Shown in pieces: positions 8,405 to 17,297 of a DNA stretch of 64,000 nucleotides. Location: assembly GCF_000250655.1 (NCBI RefSeq), contig NC_016935.1, positions 319,501-383,500 on the forward strand, in the 5' to 3' direction. A program made the translations under genes and the position numbers. This stretch comes from Paenibacillus mucilaginosus 3016 (GTDB taxonomy: Bacteria; Bacillota; Bacilli; Paenibacillales; NBRC-103111). The number at the start of each line of letters is the position of its first letter. Position 1 is the stretch's first letter. The notes under the pieces are model-generated. The model was given only the letters and a program-made list of their open reading frames with translations. It did not search any database and was not told the origin of the DNA.

Positions 8405-10360
8405 ATGCGTCGTTCTTTGGACACCAAAGGACAGCCAAAGTCATCACGATCGAAGCTTGCCCGCGCGGGAAGAAACGGTGTCATTCTGTCGGCACTGTTG
8501 ATCGTACCGGTTCTCTTGGTCTTTGGCATGGAATTCATTCAGCGGGGCAGCTGGGAGGACACCTGGACGTGGATCTCCGGCAACCGCTACCTGTTCGCGC
8601 TTAACGCGGTCATGACCTTCCTGGTCTTCAGTCTGCTCTACAGCCTCATCGGCAGCCTGCTGCCGGCGGTAGGGGTCAGCACACTGCTGCTTATGCTCGT
8701 CTCGATGATCTCGTACTTCAAGCAGAAGCTGATCGGCGAGCCCTTTTTTCCATGGGACATTTTCCTCAACAAAGAAAGCATGAACATTCTGCCGCTCGTT
8801 ACCTCGAAGGCGGCGATGGTCCGGCTCGGGGCGGTATTCGGCACCGTGATCCTGATCTTCCTGCTCTCGCGGTGGGTGCCGCGGCTTCGTCCGCGTCCCG
8901 TTACGCGTCTGTCTCTGGCGCTCATGAGCCTGTTCATTCTCCATTCCTTCGGTGTGCAGTCGCCCTGGACACTCAAGGTGATGAGCGCAGCCGGAGCCAA
9001 TGAGATCGTATGGAACCAGGGACAGAACTACGGGACGAACGGTCTCTCCCTGGCCTTCACCATGAATGTCAAAAATACGATTGTCCCCAAGCCCCCGGGC
9101 TACAGTGAGATGTCGATCGCTTCCATGGCCGAACGTCTCAATGAATTGGTAGGCGCTTCCAAAGCGAAAGCCGCTGCGGGCGAGAAACCCAACGTGGTCT
9201 TTATCATGAACGAAGCGTTCTGGGACCCTACGCTGCTGCCCGGCGTCAAGTTCAGCGAGGATCCGCTTCCGACCGTCCACCGCCTGCAGGAGGAATCGAC
9301 GTCAGGCTATCTCCTGTCGCCTCAGTTCGGCGGAGGCACAAGCAACGTGGAATTCGAGGTGCTCACAGGCCAGTCGATGAGCTTCCTTCCAGCCGGTTCG
9401 GTGCCGTACCAGCAGTATATCTCGAAGCCGATCATGAGCATGGCCAGCTACTTCAAGGGGCAGGGCTACCGCAGTGCGGCGATTCATTCCTACGAGGGCT
9501 GGTTCTGGAACCGGGAGCAGGTGTACAAGCATATGGGCTTTGACAGCTTCCTGAGCAAGGAGGGGATGACGAGTCCCGAGTACAAGGGGGCGTTCATTTC
9601 GGACGACGAGGTGTCGCGCAGCATCCTGAAGGAGATCGACACCAACGAGGAACCGACGTTCATCTACGCGGTGACGATGCAGAATCACGGCCCCTATGAC
9701 GACAAAAGATATGGGGAAACGGAGATTTCGGTGGAAGGCGAGCTGACCGACAGCGCCCGCGATGTGCTGCAGACCTATACGCAGGGCATCCGTGACGCCG
9801 ACCGCAGCCTTCAGCTGCTCATCGACTCGCTGGAGAAGTCGGGGGAGCCTACGGTCATCGTATTCTTCGGCGATCACCTGCCGATGATGGGGTACGATTA
9901 CGACGTCTATGTCCAGTCGAACTTCATTCACACCGGCAAGGCCGAGCAGTGGTCGCTTGAGGAACAGAAGCGCATGCACAGCGTTCCGTTCGTGATGTGG
10001 TCCAATACCGACCTGCCGAAGGAAGAAGTGCCGGTGCTCAGCAATTCCTTCCTGAGCGCGTACGTGCTGGACCAGCTGGACCTGCCGATACCGGCGGCTT
10101 GGGCCTATAATGTGGAGCTGGCGAAGAAGACGCCGGGGCTGCTGCGGTCCCTTGTGGTGGACTCGAATCAGGGACTGCACACGAAGGTGCCGCCATCGGC
10201 CGAGGAAGACGTGGAGAAATACCGCGAGCTTCAATATGACGAGATGTTCGGCAAGCAGTATCTTGCCAAATATACGGAGTCTCACGGACTGACCCGCCAT
10301 GAAGGGCCGGTTCCGGGAGAGGACACGGCTTACGCCGCAAGCGAACGGGCAGCCCCTTAA
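8405..10360 (+). CDS. LTA synthase family membrane phosphoglycerol transferase
   Basis: The 651-residue protein has five predicted N-terminal membrane segments (residues about 25-190), then an extracellular alkaline-phosphatase-fold sulfatase domain. Active-site residues can be placed by motif: Glu270 in IMNEAFWD, the catalytic Thr312 in GGGTSNVEFE, His and Glu in the IHSYEGWFWNR segment, and Asp490-His491 in FFGDHLP. LtaS-type enzymes transfer glycerol phosphate from phosphatidylglycerol onto lipoteichoic acid chains outside the membrane. Which LTA-like polymer is made here is not known. AAGGAG precedes the ATG by 11 nt. It is a single-gene unit with its own terminator. Confidence 0.9.
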   Translation: MRRSLDTKGQPKSSRSKLARAGRNGVILSALLIVPVLLVFGMEFIQRGSWEDTWTWISGNRYLFALNAVMTFLVFSLLYSLIGSLLPAVGVSTLLLMLVSMISYFKQKLIGEPFFPWDIFLNKESMNILPLVTSKAAMVRLGAVFGTVILIFLLSRWVPRLRPRPVTRLSLALMSLFILHSFGVQSPWTLKVMSAAGANEIVWNQGQNYGTNGLSLAFTMNVKNTIVPKPPGYSEMSIASMAERLNELVGASKAKAAAGEKPNVVFIMNEAFWDPTLLPGVKFSEDPLPTVHRLQEESTSGYLLSPQFGGGTSNVEFEVLTGQSMSFLPAGSVPYQQYISKPIMSMASYFKGQGYRSAAIHSYEGWFWNREQVYKHMGFDSFLSKEGMTSPEYKGAFISDDEVSRSILKEIDTNEEPTFIYAVTMQNHGPYDDKRYGETEISVEGELTDSARDVLQTYTQGIRDADRSLQLLIDSLEKSGEPTVIVFFGDHLPMMGYDYDVYVQSNFIHTGKAEQWSLEEQKRMHSVPFVMWSNTDLPKEEVPVLSNSFLSAYVLDQLDLPIPAAWAYNVELAKKTPGLLRSLVVDSNQGLHTKVPPSAEEDVEKYRELQYDEMFGKQYLAKYTESHGLTRHEGPVPGEDTAYAASERAAP

Positions 10361-10377
10361 GGGCTGTCCGTTTTTTT
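10345..10377 (+). terminator. Terminator overlapping the end of the LTA-synthase-like gene
   Basis: ACGGGCAGCCC pairs with GGGCTGTCCGT (one G-U) around a loop holding the TAA stop codon, followed by seven T residues. Confidence 0.88.
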
Positions 10378-10403
10378 GCGTTTGTTGAAGAACAAAAAAC
10401 TTG

Positions 10404-10470
10404 TCAACAATGTTGATGACGAAACCGGGTTTTCCTTTCATTGATGCTGAAAGCGCTTTTGCCTTAGTAT
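10404..10470 (+). promoter_or_regulatory. mtl promoter region with cre-like site and candidate MtlR palindrome
   Basis: TTGATG (10441-10446) and TAGTAT (10465-10470) form a promoter with an 18-bp spacer. Within the spacer is TGAAAGCGCTTTTG (10448-10461), which matches the CcpA cre consensus except in its last two bases, so glucose repression is expected. Upstream, TCAACAATGTTGA (10404-10416) is a perfect palindrome within TTGTCAACAATG and is placed where an MtlR activator would bind. Assignment to MtlR is inference. Confidence 0.65.
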
Positions 10471-10529
10471 AGCTCTACAGCCACTGCTGCTGCACCTAAG
10501 ATCAAGACTTACAACCGGGGGGTATCCTA

Positions 10530-11996
10530 ATGAGTACAACAGCAACACAGCCGGCTTCTGCCGGTGGCGGCATTCGAGTGAAGGTACAGCGGTTTGGCCG
10601 CTTTTTGAGCGGCATGGTGATGCCGAATATCGGCGCATTCATCGCATGGGGGCTGATCACGGCCCTGTTCATCCCGACAGGCTGGTTCCCGAACGAGGAT
10701 CTGGCGAAGCTCGTCGGACCGATGATCACCTACCTGCTCCCGATCCTCATCGGGTATACGGGGGGTACGATGATTCACGGGGCGCGCGGCGGCGTAATCG
10801 GGGCGGTGACCACCATGGGGGTGATCATCGGCACGGATATCCCGATGTTCCTCGGGGCGATGATCGTCGGCCCCTTCGCGGCCTGGGTCCTGAAGCAGTT
10901 CGACCGGGCGGTGGAAGGCAGGATCCGTTCCGGCTTCGAGATGCTCGTCAACAACTTCTCCGCCGGCATCATCGGCGCTCTGCTGGCCGTGATCGCTTAC
11001 CTGTTCGTCGGTCCGGTCGTGCAGGTGTTCAGCAAGGCACTGGCGTCCGGTGTGCAGGGTCTGGTCAATGCGGGGCTGCTGCCTCTGGCCAACGTGCTGA
11101 TCGAGCCGGCCAAGATTCTCTTCCTGAACAACGCGATCAACCACGGCGTCCTGAGCCCGATCGCACTCGATCAGGCGGCCAAGACCGGCCAGTCGATGCT
11201 GTTCATGCTCGAATCGAATCCAGGCCCGGGCCTCGGGATTCTGCTGGCTTACTGGCTCGTCGGCCGCGGGAGCGTCAAGCAGTCCGCGCCGGGAGCGGTG
11301 ATCATCCATTTCTTCGGCGGTATTCATGAGATCTATTTCCCTTACATTCTGATGAACCCTCGCCTGATCCTCGCGGTCATCGCAGGCGGCATTACAGGCA
11401 CCTTCACCTTCGGCCTGTTCCATGCCGGGCTTGTCGCTCCTCCATCGCCGGGCAGTATCTTCGCCTTCATGGCCATGGCGCCGAAGGGCGGTCTCCTGCC
11501 GGTGTTCAGCGGGGTGCTGACCGGTGCGGCGGCTTCCTTCGCTGTGGCGGCGCTGCTGCTCAAGACCACGAAGCAGGAAGAGCAGGAAGAGAGCCTGGAG
11601 CAGGCGGCGGCCCGCATGAAAGAAATGAAGGGCACCCAGCCGGCGGCAGCCGTACCTGCTGCAGAGGCTGCAGCGGCATCCGAAGCGGCGGCGGCTCCTG
11701 AGGTGTCCCGCAAGGCCAAGGAAGACGTACGCAAGATCGTATTCTCCTGCGATGCGGGTATGGGTTCGAGCGCCATGGGCGCCTCGATTCTGAGAAAGAA
11801 GCTGAAGGACGCCGGTGCCGACGTCACGGTGATCAACACGGCGATCAGTGAGATTCCGGGGGATGCGGACATTGTCATCACCCACCGGTCGCTGACGGAC
11901 CGGGCCAAGGCTCAGGCGCCGAAGGCGGAGCACATTTCGATCGATAATTTCATGAAAAGCCCGGAATACGACGAGCTGACGAAGCGGCTCGCCTAG
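10530..11996 (+). CDS. mtlA: Mannitol-specific PTS enzyme IICB
   Basis: The 488-residue protein has an EIIC membrane domain (about residues 15-345, starting VKVQRFGRFLSGMVMPNIGAF-like and containing NPGPGLG and FGGIHEIYFPYILMNPRLI, the mannitol EIIC signatures), an Ala/Glu-rich linker, and an EIIB domain (KIVFSCDAGMGSSAMG) whose phosphorylated Cys is residue 407. The EIIA domain found in E. coli MtlA is missing; mtlF supplies it. It imports mannitol and phosphorylates it to mannitol 1-phosphate. GGGGGG lies before the ATG. It is the first gene of mtlARFD, behind a cre-controlled promoter. Confidence 0.96.
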   Translation: MSTTATQPASAGGGIRVKVQRFGRFLSGMVMPNIGAFIAWGLITALFIPTGWFPNEDLAKLVGPMITYLLPILIGYTGGTMIHGARGGVIGAVTTMGVIIGTDIPMFLGAMIVGPFAAWVLKQFDRAVEGRIRSGFEMLVNNFSAGIIGALLAVIAYLFVGPVVQVFSKALASGVQGLVNAGLLPLANVLIEPAKILFLNNAINHGVLSPIALDQAAKTGQSMLFMLESNPGPGLGILLAYWLVGRGSVKQSAPGAVIIHFFGGIHEIYFPYILMNPRLILAVIAGGITGTFTFGLFHAGLVAPPSPGSIFAFMAMAPKGGLLPVFSGVLTGAAASFAVAALLLKTTKQEEQEESLEQAAARMKEMKGTQPAAAVPAAEAAAASEAAAAPEVSRKAKEDVRKIVFSCDAGMGSSAMGASILRKKLKDAGADVTVINTAISEIPGDADIVITHRSLTDRAKAQAPKAEHISIDNFMKSPEYDELTKRLA

Positions 11997-12077
11997 CCGC
12001 AGGCTTCGGGCGGGAGGCCGGCTGCCGGGGATCTTCCCCACGCACCGGCCTGTCCCTGACTGAGGAAGGATGACGCC

Positions 12078-14138
12078 ATGCGTGTCTCTACGAGACAACG
12101 ACAGATCATACAACTGCTGCTGCTCCGCAGCGACGGCATCACCGCCGGCGAGATTGCGGAGGAAATCAAAGTGAGCACGCGAACGGTTCACCGGGAGCTG
12201 GATGAGCTGGAGGCCGTGCTCGCGGAGTACGGGGTGGAGCTGCTGAAAAAAGCGGGGAAGGGCCTGCTGCTTCAGGCTCCCGGAGAAGAGCTGGAGGCGC
12301 TCCACCGGCGGCTGTTCGAAGCGGTCCCCGAGGATTATACCGCCGAGGACCGGAAGGCCCTGATCCTGTTCATGCTGCTTCAGGCCGAAGAACCCGTGAA
12401 GCTGTTCGCACTGGCCCACAGCCTGAAGGTGACCGTGCCTACGGTTACGAATGACCTGGACGAACTCGAGGGCTGGCTTGCGCGGAGCGGGCTGACCTTG
12501 GTCCGCCGCAGGGGATACGGGGTGGAGCTGACCGGGGAGGAGGATGGCCTGCGCAGCATGCTCTCCCTGCTGGCGATGCAGCACCTCGATGAGGCGGACC
12601 TGTTCGGGCGCCCGGAGGACCTGGCCCGGGAGCCGGTGAAGCGCCGGCTGCTCGAGCTGATCGGCAGGCCGCATCTGAAGGCGGCGGAGGATGCGCTGTG
12701 GGCGGCCGACCGCTTGTGGCTGAAGCTGCTAGCAGAGCACGAATACGCGCGCCTGCTCATCCGAATGTCGGTCATGCTCGGGCGAATCCGGGAGGGCCGG
12801 CAGATCCGTGAGGTCCGGCAGGAACAGCAGCTCCCGGAGCACCTGCTGAAGCTGGCCGAGGAGCTGTCCCCGGCCCTCGGCGGTCTGCCGCCGGAGGAGG
12901 TCCGCTATCTGGCCGGGCTCCTGCAGCTGGCGGACACCCCGGACCGCCACGGGCTGGTGCCGGAAGCGAATCCCGGCTCCATGGACCTGGCGAAGCGGCT
13001 GGTCTCGGCCCTCGAGGCGGAGCTGCAGGCAGGCTTCGGCGAAGACCGGCAGCTGCTCGAGGGGCTGACCAGCCATCTGGAGTCGGCCCTGCCGCGCATC
13101 CGCGAGGGCTTTCAGATCCGCAACCCGCTGCTCTCCCAGATCCGGCGGGACTATGACCGCCTGTTCGTGCAGATCCGGGAAGCGGCGGATACCGTCCTGC
13201 CGGGTCTGCCGATCCCGGATGAGGAGATCGGCTTCCTCGTGATGCATTTCGGCGCCTCGCTGGAGCGGCTGAAGTCGCTGCGGCGGAGCGTGAGGGCGAT
13301 CATCGTCTGTACGAGCGGCATCGGCTCCTCCAAGATGCTCGCCATCCGCCTCAACAAGGAGCTGCCGCAGGTGGAGATCATCAGTCATGCTTCCTGGTAC
13401 GAAGCGGTCCGGATTCCGGAGGAGGAGTATGACCTTATCATCTCGACAGTGGATCTTCCGCTGGAAGAGCACCGCTACATTAAGCTCAGCCCGCTCCTGA
13501 CCACAGAGGAATCGGAGCGTCTGCGCCGGTTCATCCGGGAGGTCACCCTGCAGCGGGGCCCCGGCCGCGGCGGTGTGGGGAGTCCTCCGGCCGAATCGCT
13601 GGAGCGTCTGCACCGTCTGCAGGCTTACCTGAATGAAATCGTGTCGATCGTCGACCAATTCCGGGTGCATGGACCGCTGGAGGCTCGCGGCGGGCTGCGC
13701 GGGATCCTGGAGGAGGCCTGCGGGCGTGTGAGACAGCGGGCGGAGATCACCGATCTGCCTGCGGTGGTGGAGCTTCTGCTGGAGAGACAGAAGATGAGCA
13801 GCCAGGTGATTCCCGATACAGGCATTGCGCTGTTCCACACGAGGAGCGGGCAGATCGGGACGCCTTCCTTCACGCTGTTCACCCTGCAGGAGGAGCTCCC
13901 GCTGAAATCCGGCGAAGGGGCCGGTGTGAAGCACCTGCTGCTCATGCTCGGTCCCCGGGAGCTGTCCAAGGAGAGCCTCGAGGTGCTCAGCGAGATCAGC
14001 TCGTTCCTGCTGGATGCGGAATTCGTTGAGCTTCTGAAGCAGGGGAGCGAGGAAGAGATTCGCCTGGAATTGTCGACGAAGCTGACGGAATTTTTTGAGA
14101 GTATTTATAAAACGGATAAGAGGAGAATCATACGATGA
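12078..14138 (+). CDS. mtlR: PTS-regulated mannitol operon activator MtlR
   Basis: The 686-residue activator contains an N-terminal helix-turn-helix (ITAGEIAEEIKVSTRTVHREL), a second HTH (LFALAHSLKVTVPTVTNDL), two PTS regulation domains, an EIIB-gat-like domain (IVCTSGIGSSKM, Cys411) and a C-terminal EIIA-like domain (IALFHTRSGQ, His587). In Bacillus and Geobacillus MtlR, phosphorylation of PRD2 by HPr activates, and phosphorylation of the EIIB and EIIA residues by the mannitol PTS inhibits, so all input sites are retained here. The length matches the family. Its stop overlaps the mtlF start as ATGA. Placement between mtlA and mtlF is as in Geobacillus, unlike B. subtilis. Confidence 0.94.
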   Translation: MRVSTRQRQIIQLLLLRSDGITAGEIAEEIKVSTRTVHRELDELEAVLAEYGVELLKKAGKGLLLQAPGEELEALHRRLFEAVPEDYTAEDRKALILFMLLQAEEPVKLFALAHSLKVTVPTVTNDLDELEGWLARSGLTLVRRRGYGVELTGEEDGLRSMLSLLAMQHLDEADLFGRPEDLAREPVKRRLLELIGRPHLKAAEDALWAADRLWLKLLAEHEYARLLIRMSVMLGRIREGRQIREVRQEQQLPEHLLKLAEELSPALGGLPPEEVRYLAGLLQLADTPDRHGLVPEANPGSMDLAKRLVSALEAELQAGFGEDRQLLEGLTSHLESALPRIREGFQIRNPLLSQIRRDYDRLFVQIREAADTVLPGLPIPDEEIGFLVMHFGASLERLKSLRRSVRAIIVCTSGIGSSKMLAIRLNKELPQVEIISHASWYEAVRIPEEEYDLIISTVDLPLEEHRYIKLSPLLTTEESERLRRFIREVTLQRGPGRGGVGSPPAESLERLHRLQAYLNEIVSIVDQFRVHGPLEARGGLRGILEEACGRVRQRAEITDLPAVVELLLERQKMSSQVIPDTGIALFHTRSGQIGTPSFTLFTLQEELPLKSGEGAGVKHLLLMLGPRELSKESLEVLSEISSFLLDAEFVELLKQGSEEEIRLELSTKLTEFFESIYKTDKRRIIR

Positions 14139-14572
14139 GCATACTGTCACCGAATAAAGTGCTGCTGAACGCCAAGGCCCAGGACAAAACGGAAGCGATC
14201 CGCATAGCCGGGCAGCTGCTGGTCGATGCCGGCCACGCCGCCCCGGGCTATATCGAGAAAATGCTGGAGAGGGAAGAGGCGCTGTCGACCTACATGGGCG
14301 GCGGCCTGGCCATTCCCCACGGCACCAAGGATTCCAAGGAAATGATCTCTTCGGCCGGATTGTCCATCGTCCTCTTCCCGGATGGCGTGGACTTCGGCGG
14401 CGACGAGCCGGCACATCTGGTCATCGGCATCGCGGCTGCGGGCAGCGACCATCTCGGCATTCTGACCAACGTGGCAATGATCTGCTCGGACGAAGCGAAC
14501 ATGGAGCAGATCCTGAAGGCGTCCTCCAAGGAGGAGATCATCCGGATCTTCGAGGAAGGGATGGGCGAATGA
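14135..14572 (+). CDS. mtlF: Mannitol-specific PTS enzyme IIA
   Basis: The 145-residue cytosolic phosphocarrier receives phosphate from HPr on His62 (in LAIPHGTKDSKEM) and passes it to the Cys of the MtlA EIIB domain. The LEREEALSTYMGGGLAIPHG block is typical of EIIA-mtl. It overlaps mtlR and mtlD by four bases at each end (ATGA), so the three proteins are made in step. Confidence 0.96.
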   Translation: MSILSPNKVLLNAKAQDKTEAIRIAGQLLVDAGHAAPGYIEKMLEREEALSTYMGGGLAIPHGTKDSKEMISSAGLSIVLFPDGVDFGGDEPAHLVIGIAAAGSDHLGILTNVAMICSDEANMEQILKASSKEEIIRIFEEGMGE

Positions 14573-15723
14573 AGGCGGTCCATTTTGGGGCGGGGAACAT
14601 CGGCCGCGGCTTCATCGGGCTGCTGCTGTCCCGCGCCGGCTATGAGGTGTGTTTCGTAGACGTCAATGAGATGCTGGTGTCCGAGCTGCAGCACAGAGGC
14701 GAATACACGGTCTCCCTGGCCAGTGACGGGCGGGAGACCTACCACGTGACGGGTGTAACCGCGCTGCATGGCGGAGACACGGACCGGGTCGCGGAAGCGG
14801 TGGCCGGGGCGGACCTCGTCACCACGGCGGTCGGCGTCAATATCCTGAAGCATATCGCCGAAGGCATTGCGAAGGGCGTGAAGCTCCGCCTGCAGGCCGG
14901 AGGCGGCCCGCAGCACCTGATCGCCTGCGAGAATGCGATCGGCGGCAGTGCGCAGCTCCAGGCGCATGTCTTCGGCTATCTGAGCGAAGAGGAGCAGCGG
15001 CTGGCCGAGGGCCGGCTCGCTTTCCCGAATGCGGCGGTCGACCGGATCGTGCCGCTGCAGCATCACGAGGACCCGCTTCACGTAACCGTGGAGCCGTTCT
15101 ACGAGTGGGTCGTGGACCGTTCGCAGACGATCCCGGGTCTTCCGGAGATCCCGGGTGTGCATTACGCCGACGGACTCGAGCCCTACATCGAGCGGAAGCT
15201 GTTCACGGTCAACACCGGCCACTGCTGCGCCGCTTACATGGGCTTCCTGCACGGCAAATCGACGATCCAGGAGAGCATGGCCGATGAGCGCATCGCGGCC
15301 GAAGTGCGCGCCGTACTCGGCGAGACGGGCCGGCTGCTCACGGCGAAGCACGGCTTCGATGCGGGGGAGCACCAGGCTTACATCGAGAAGACGATGGAGC
15401 GCTTCCGCAACCCGCATCTGACCGATGAGGTCGCCCGGGTCGGCCGCTCCCCGGTCCGCAAGCTCTCGCCGAATGACCGTCTGGTCCGTCCGGCGCTGGG
15501 GCTGCATGACATGGACGTCCGTCCCGCGGCGCTGGCCCGGGCCATGGCGGCCGCGCTGAAGTTCCGGGCGGAGGATGACCCGGAAGTGCAGCAGATCCGG
15601 GCAGAGCTGGAGGAGCACGGCTTGTCCGCCGCGGTCAGCCGGTTCACTTCCCTTGCGGCGGACCATCCGGTGCACGCGATCATCGTCGAGCAGTACGAGG
15701 CGCTCAGCCGGGAGCTGGCGTAA
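14569..15723 (+). CDS. mtlD: Mannitol-1-phosphate 5-dehydrogenase
   Basis: The 384-residue enzyme oxidises mannitol 1-phosphate to fructose 6-phosphate with NAD. The N terminus MKAVHFGAGNIGRGFIG is the Rossmann dinucleotide-binding motif. The segments ENAIGGS, ERKLFTVNTGH and the Lys in GRSPVRKLSPNDRLV are family signatures with catalytic Lys and His. The length equals that of other MtlD proteins. It is the last gene of the operon; a small hairpin without a T run (15725-15741) follows directly, and a good terminator lies at 16081. Confidence 0.96.
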   Translation: MKAVHFGAGNIGRGFIGLLLSRAGYEVCFVDVNEMLVSELQHRGEYTVSLASDGRETYHVTGVTALHGGDTDRVAEAVAGADLVTTAVGVNILKHIAEGIAKGVKLRLQAGGGPQHLIACENAIGGSAQLQAHVFGYLSEEEQRLAEGRLAFPNAAVDRIVPLQHHEDPLHVTVEPFYEWVVDRSQTIPGLPEIPGVHYADGLEPYIERKLFTVNTGHCCAAYMGFLHGKSTIQESMADERIAAEVRAVLGETGRLLTAKHGFDAGEHQAYIEKTMERFRNPHLTDEVARVGRSPVRKLSPNDRLVRPALGLHDMDVRPAALARAMAAALKFRAEDDPEVQQIRAELEEHGLSAAVSRFTSLAADHPVHAIIVEQYEALSRELA

Positions 15724-15796
15724 GCTGCGCTTAACGCGCAGTTAGAGGTCGCTGCTTCGGCAGGTACAACGAAAGCTTGAGGATTGGACTGTAATG

Positions 15797-15990
15797 AAAA
15801 TAGCGGAACTCCGATTCGTTATGTCCTCCGAAAGCGAAGCCTCATTGAGAATAAGGGAACTGAGGTTCGTTATTTCGATGCATAGGACGTCTGTCGGGGC
15901 AATTGGAAAGCAATAAAGCATCAGAGTTCCGCTATTGCTTGGGAAATAACGGGAAATAGTCGGATAAGGCATCCTAGTTCCTTTATTTCA
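15797..15990. repeat. Dispersed intergenic repeat cluster, copy 2
   Basis: AAAATAGCGGAACTCCGATT and AATAAGGGAACTGAGGTTCG are direct elements. AAAGCATCAGAGTTCCGCTA and AAGGCATCCTAGTTCC are inverted ones. Order and spacing are the same as in the clusters at 3756 and 39456. Confidence 0.8.
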
Positions 15991-16080
15991 GAGTTTAGCC
16001 CATTAGGCCGCACCTGCATTCTTGCGGGGAGCACGGTTAGCGGCATGCTCCATGCTTTGTGCTTGGATTCGTCCATAATT

Positions 16081-16109
16081 AAGGCCAGCCGTGATCGGCT
16101 GGCCTTTTT
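16081..16109 (+). terminator. Rho-independent terminator downstream of mtlD
   Basis: AAGGCCAGCCG pairs with CGGCTGGCCTT around TGAT, followed by TTTTT on the plus strand. It is the first strong plus-strand terminator after the mannitol operon. Confidence 0.85.
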
Positions 16110-16329
16110 GGTGATAGCGGCCAGCCGTGGATGAGGATGAACAAATTCGCGGCTAACTGATCGCAGGAATGATGGCGGAAGGAGCGTTGGACCAAGCGGA
16201 AAAGGGTGCGCCGCAGGGTGGCCCTCTATGTCCGCTATTGGCCTATGATCTGCACAAAGAATGCACGAAGCGTGGCCTGTCGTTCGTTCGCGATGCCGAC
16301 GTTTGCCCCCGCGCTGCTGCCCATGGGAA

Positions 16330-17052
16330 TCAATGTATAGGATGATCGGTAATCCTAATCCGGGCAGGGCCGCCAGGCCGCTCCGCCCAAAAGAACCTGC
16401 CCGCTTCGTCATACCGGACCGAGACCGCCCCGAGCAGCCGATTCAAGGAGGAGGCGGCCAGCGTGTCTTCCTCCAGGGTATACAAGGTGCTCTCGGCTGC
16501 AGTTCCTGCAGTCCCGATGACATCTATGGTTCCGTTACCATCCGCGTCCGCCTCCACGCCATGGGCGTCAATCCGCAGGAAGAGGACCGGAGTCTCAGGG
16601 GTCGGATCCACATAGAAGGTGACCGGGCAGTTCGCCCCGCAGAAGCCGCTGATCTTGATCAGCTTGCGGAAGAAGGCGTATACCTCCCGGATTCCGATTA
16701 TCCCCGGATCGACCAGTGGAAGATATCCGGCGGCGCCAATCTCATAGAGTCGGTCACCGCGGCGGAGGAACGAGGTCACCGCATCGGCTGAATTCCCGGC
16801 TATGCGCAGCTCGATGACGTCCTCCCTGAGGGCTCTGTTCGCGATGATGGCATAAGGCTCAATGGGCGTGACGGCGGGAAGAGGAGCGGGCGGATCGACG
16901 GGGATCCGGTTCAACGCCAGAGCGGAGACTTGAAGCGTAATGATTGCCGGCTCCGGGGCTGAGGGAGCGGGGGATACCCTGGAAGCGCAGCCGGGCATCG
17001 GCAGAAGCAGGGCCAGGGACAGCAGAAGGAAGCTTCGGCAGGTGACGAACAT
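16330..17052 (-). CDS. Predicted lipoprotein with calcium-loop-like motif, function unknown
   Basis: The 240-residue protein starts with a lipoprotein signal (SFLLLSLALLLPMPGCAS; the lipobox Cys is about residue 22), followed by a Pro-rich linker. Its mature part has no domain I recognise. DADGNGTID resembles a dockerin or EF-hand calcium loop, and the CGANC pair may form a disulfide. It ends RIRITDHPIH. It is a monocistronic minus-strand gene between the mannitol operon and dgt. Secretion and membrane anchoring are well supported; a role is not. Confidence 0.72.
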   Translation of the reverse strand: MFVTCRSFLLLSLALLLPMPGCASRVSPAPSAPEPAIITLQVSALALNRIPVDPPAPLPAVTPIEPYAIIANRALREDVIELRIAGNSADAVTSFLRRGDRLYEIGAAGYLPLVDPGIIGIREVYAFFRKLIKISGFCGANCPVTFYVDPTPETPVLFLRIDAHGVEADADGNGTIDVIGTAGTAAESTLYTLEEDTLAASSLNRLLGAVSVRYDEAGRFFWAERPGGPARIRITDHPIH

Positions 17053-17297
17053 GGGCAGGGCTCCTCTGGGGAGTGAGTGAGGGCAGCACGGGCACGGGCC
17101 GGCTTGCTTGCTATACGTTGTAGACGCGGGGGCTGCCCATCAGGTTCATTCATCACATTGAATCCGGTGAATAACCGCCCGAAATCCATGCTCACTTTTC
17201 ATCCCGGGAAGGAGTATGATACAATGTCCAGAACATTATGTGATCCACATGTAAACAAAAATGACATCTTAAGCTCGGCAGCGAGGGGGAAGAGCGT

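Larger units (their letters stand above)
15724..16329. other. 606-bp intergenic stretch: hairpin, repeat cluster and terminator
   Basis: It starts with CTGCGC-TTAAC-GCGCAG (15725-15741), holds the second AATAGCGGAACT repeat cluster (15797-15990) and then the terminator at 16081-16109. No gene is supported between 16110 and 16329. Confidence 0.5.

Noticed and set aside
16261..16791. Plus-strand frame of 176 codons opposite the lipoprotein gene
   Set aside because: It lies opposite a gene with a clear lipoprotein signal and ribosome-binding site and has no recognisable features of its own.
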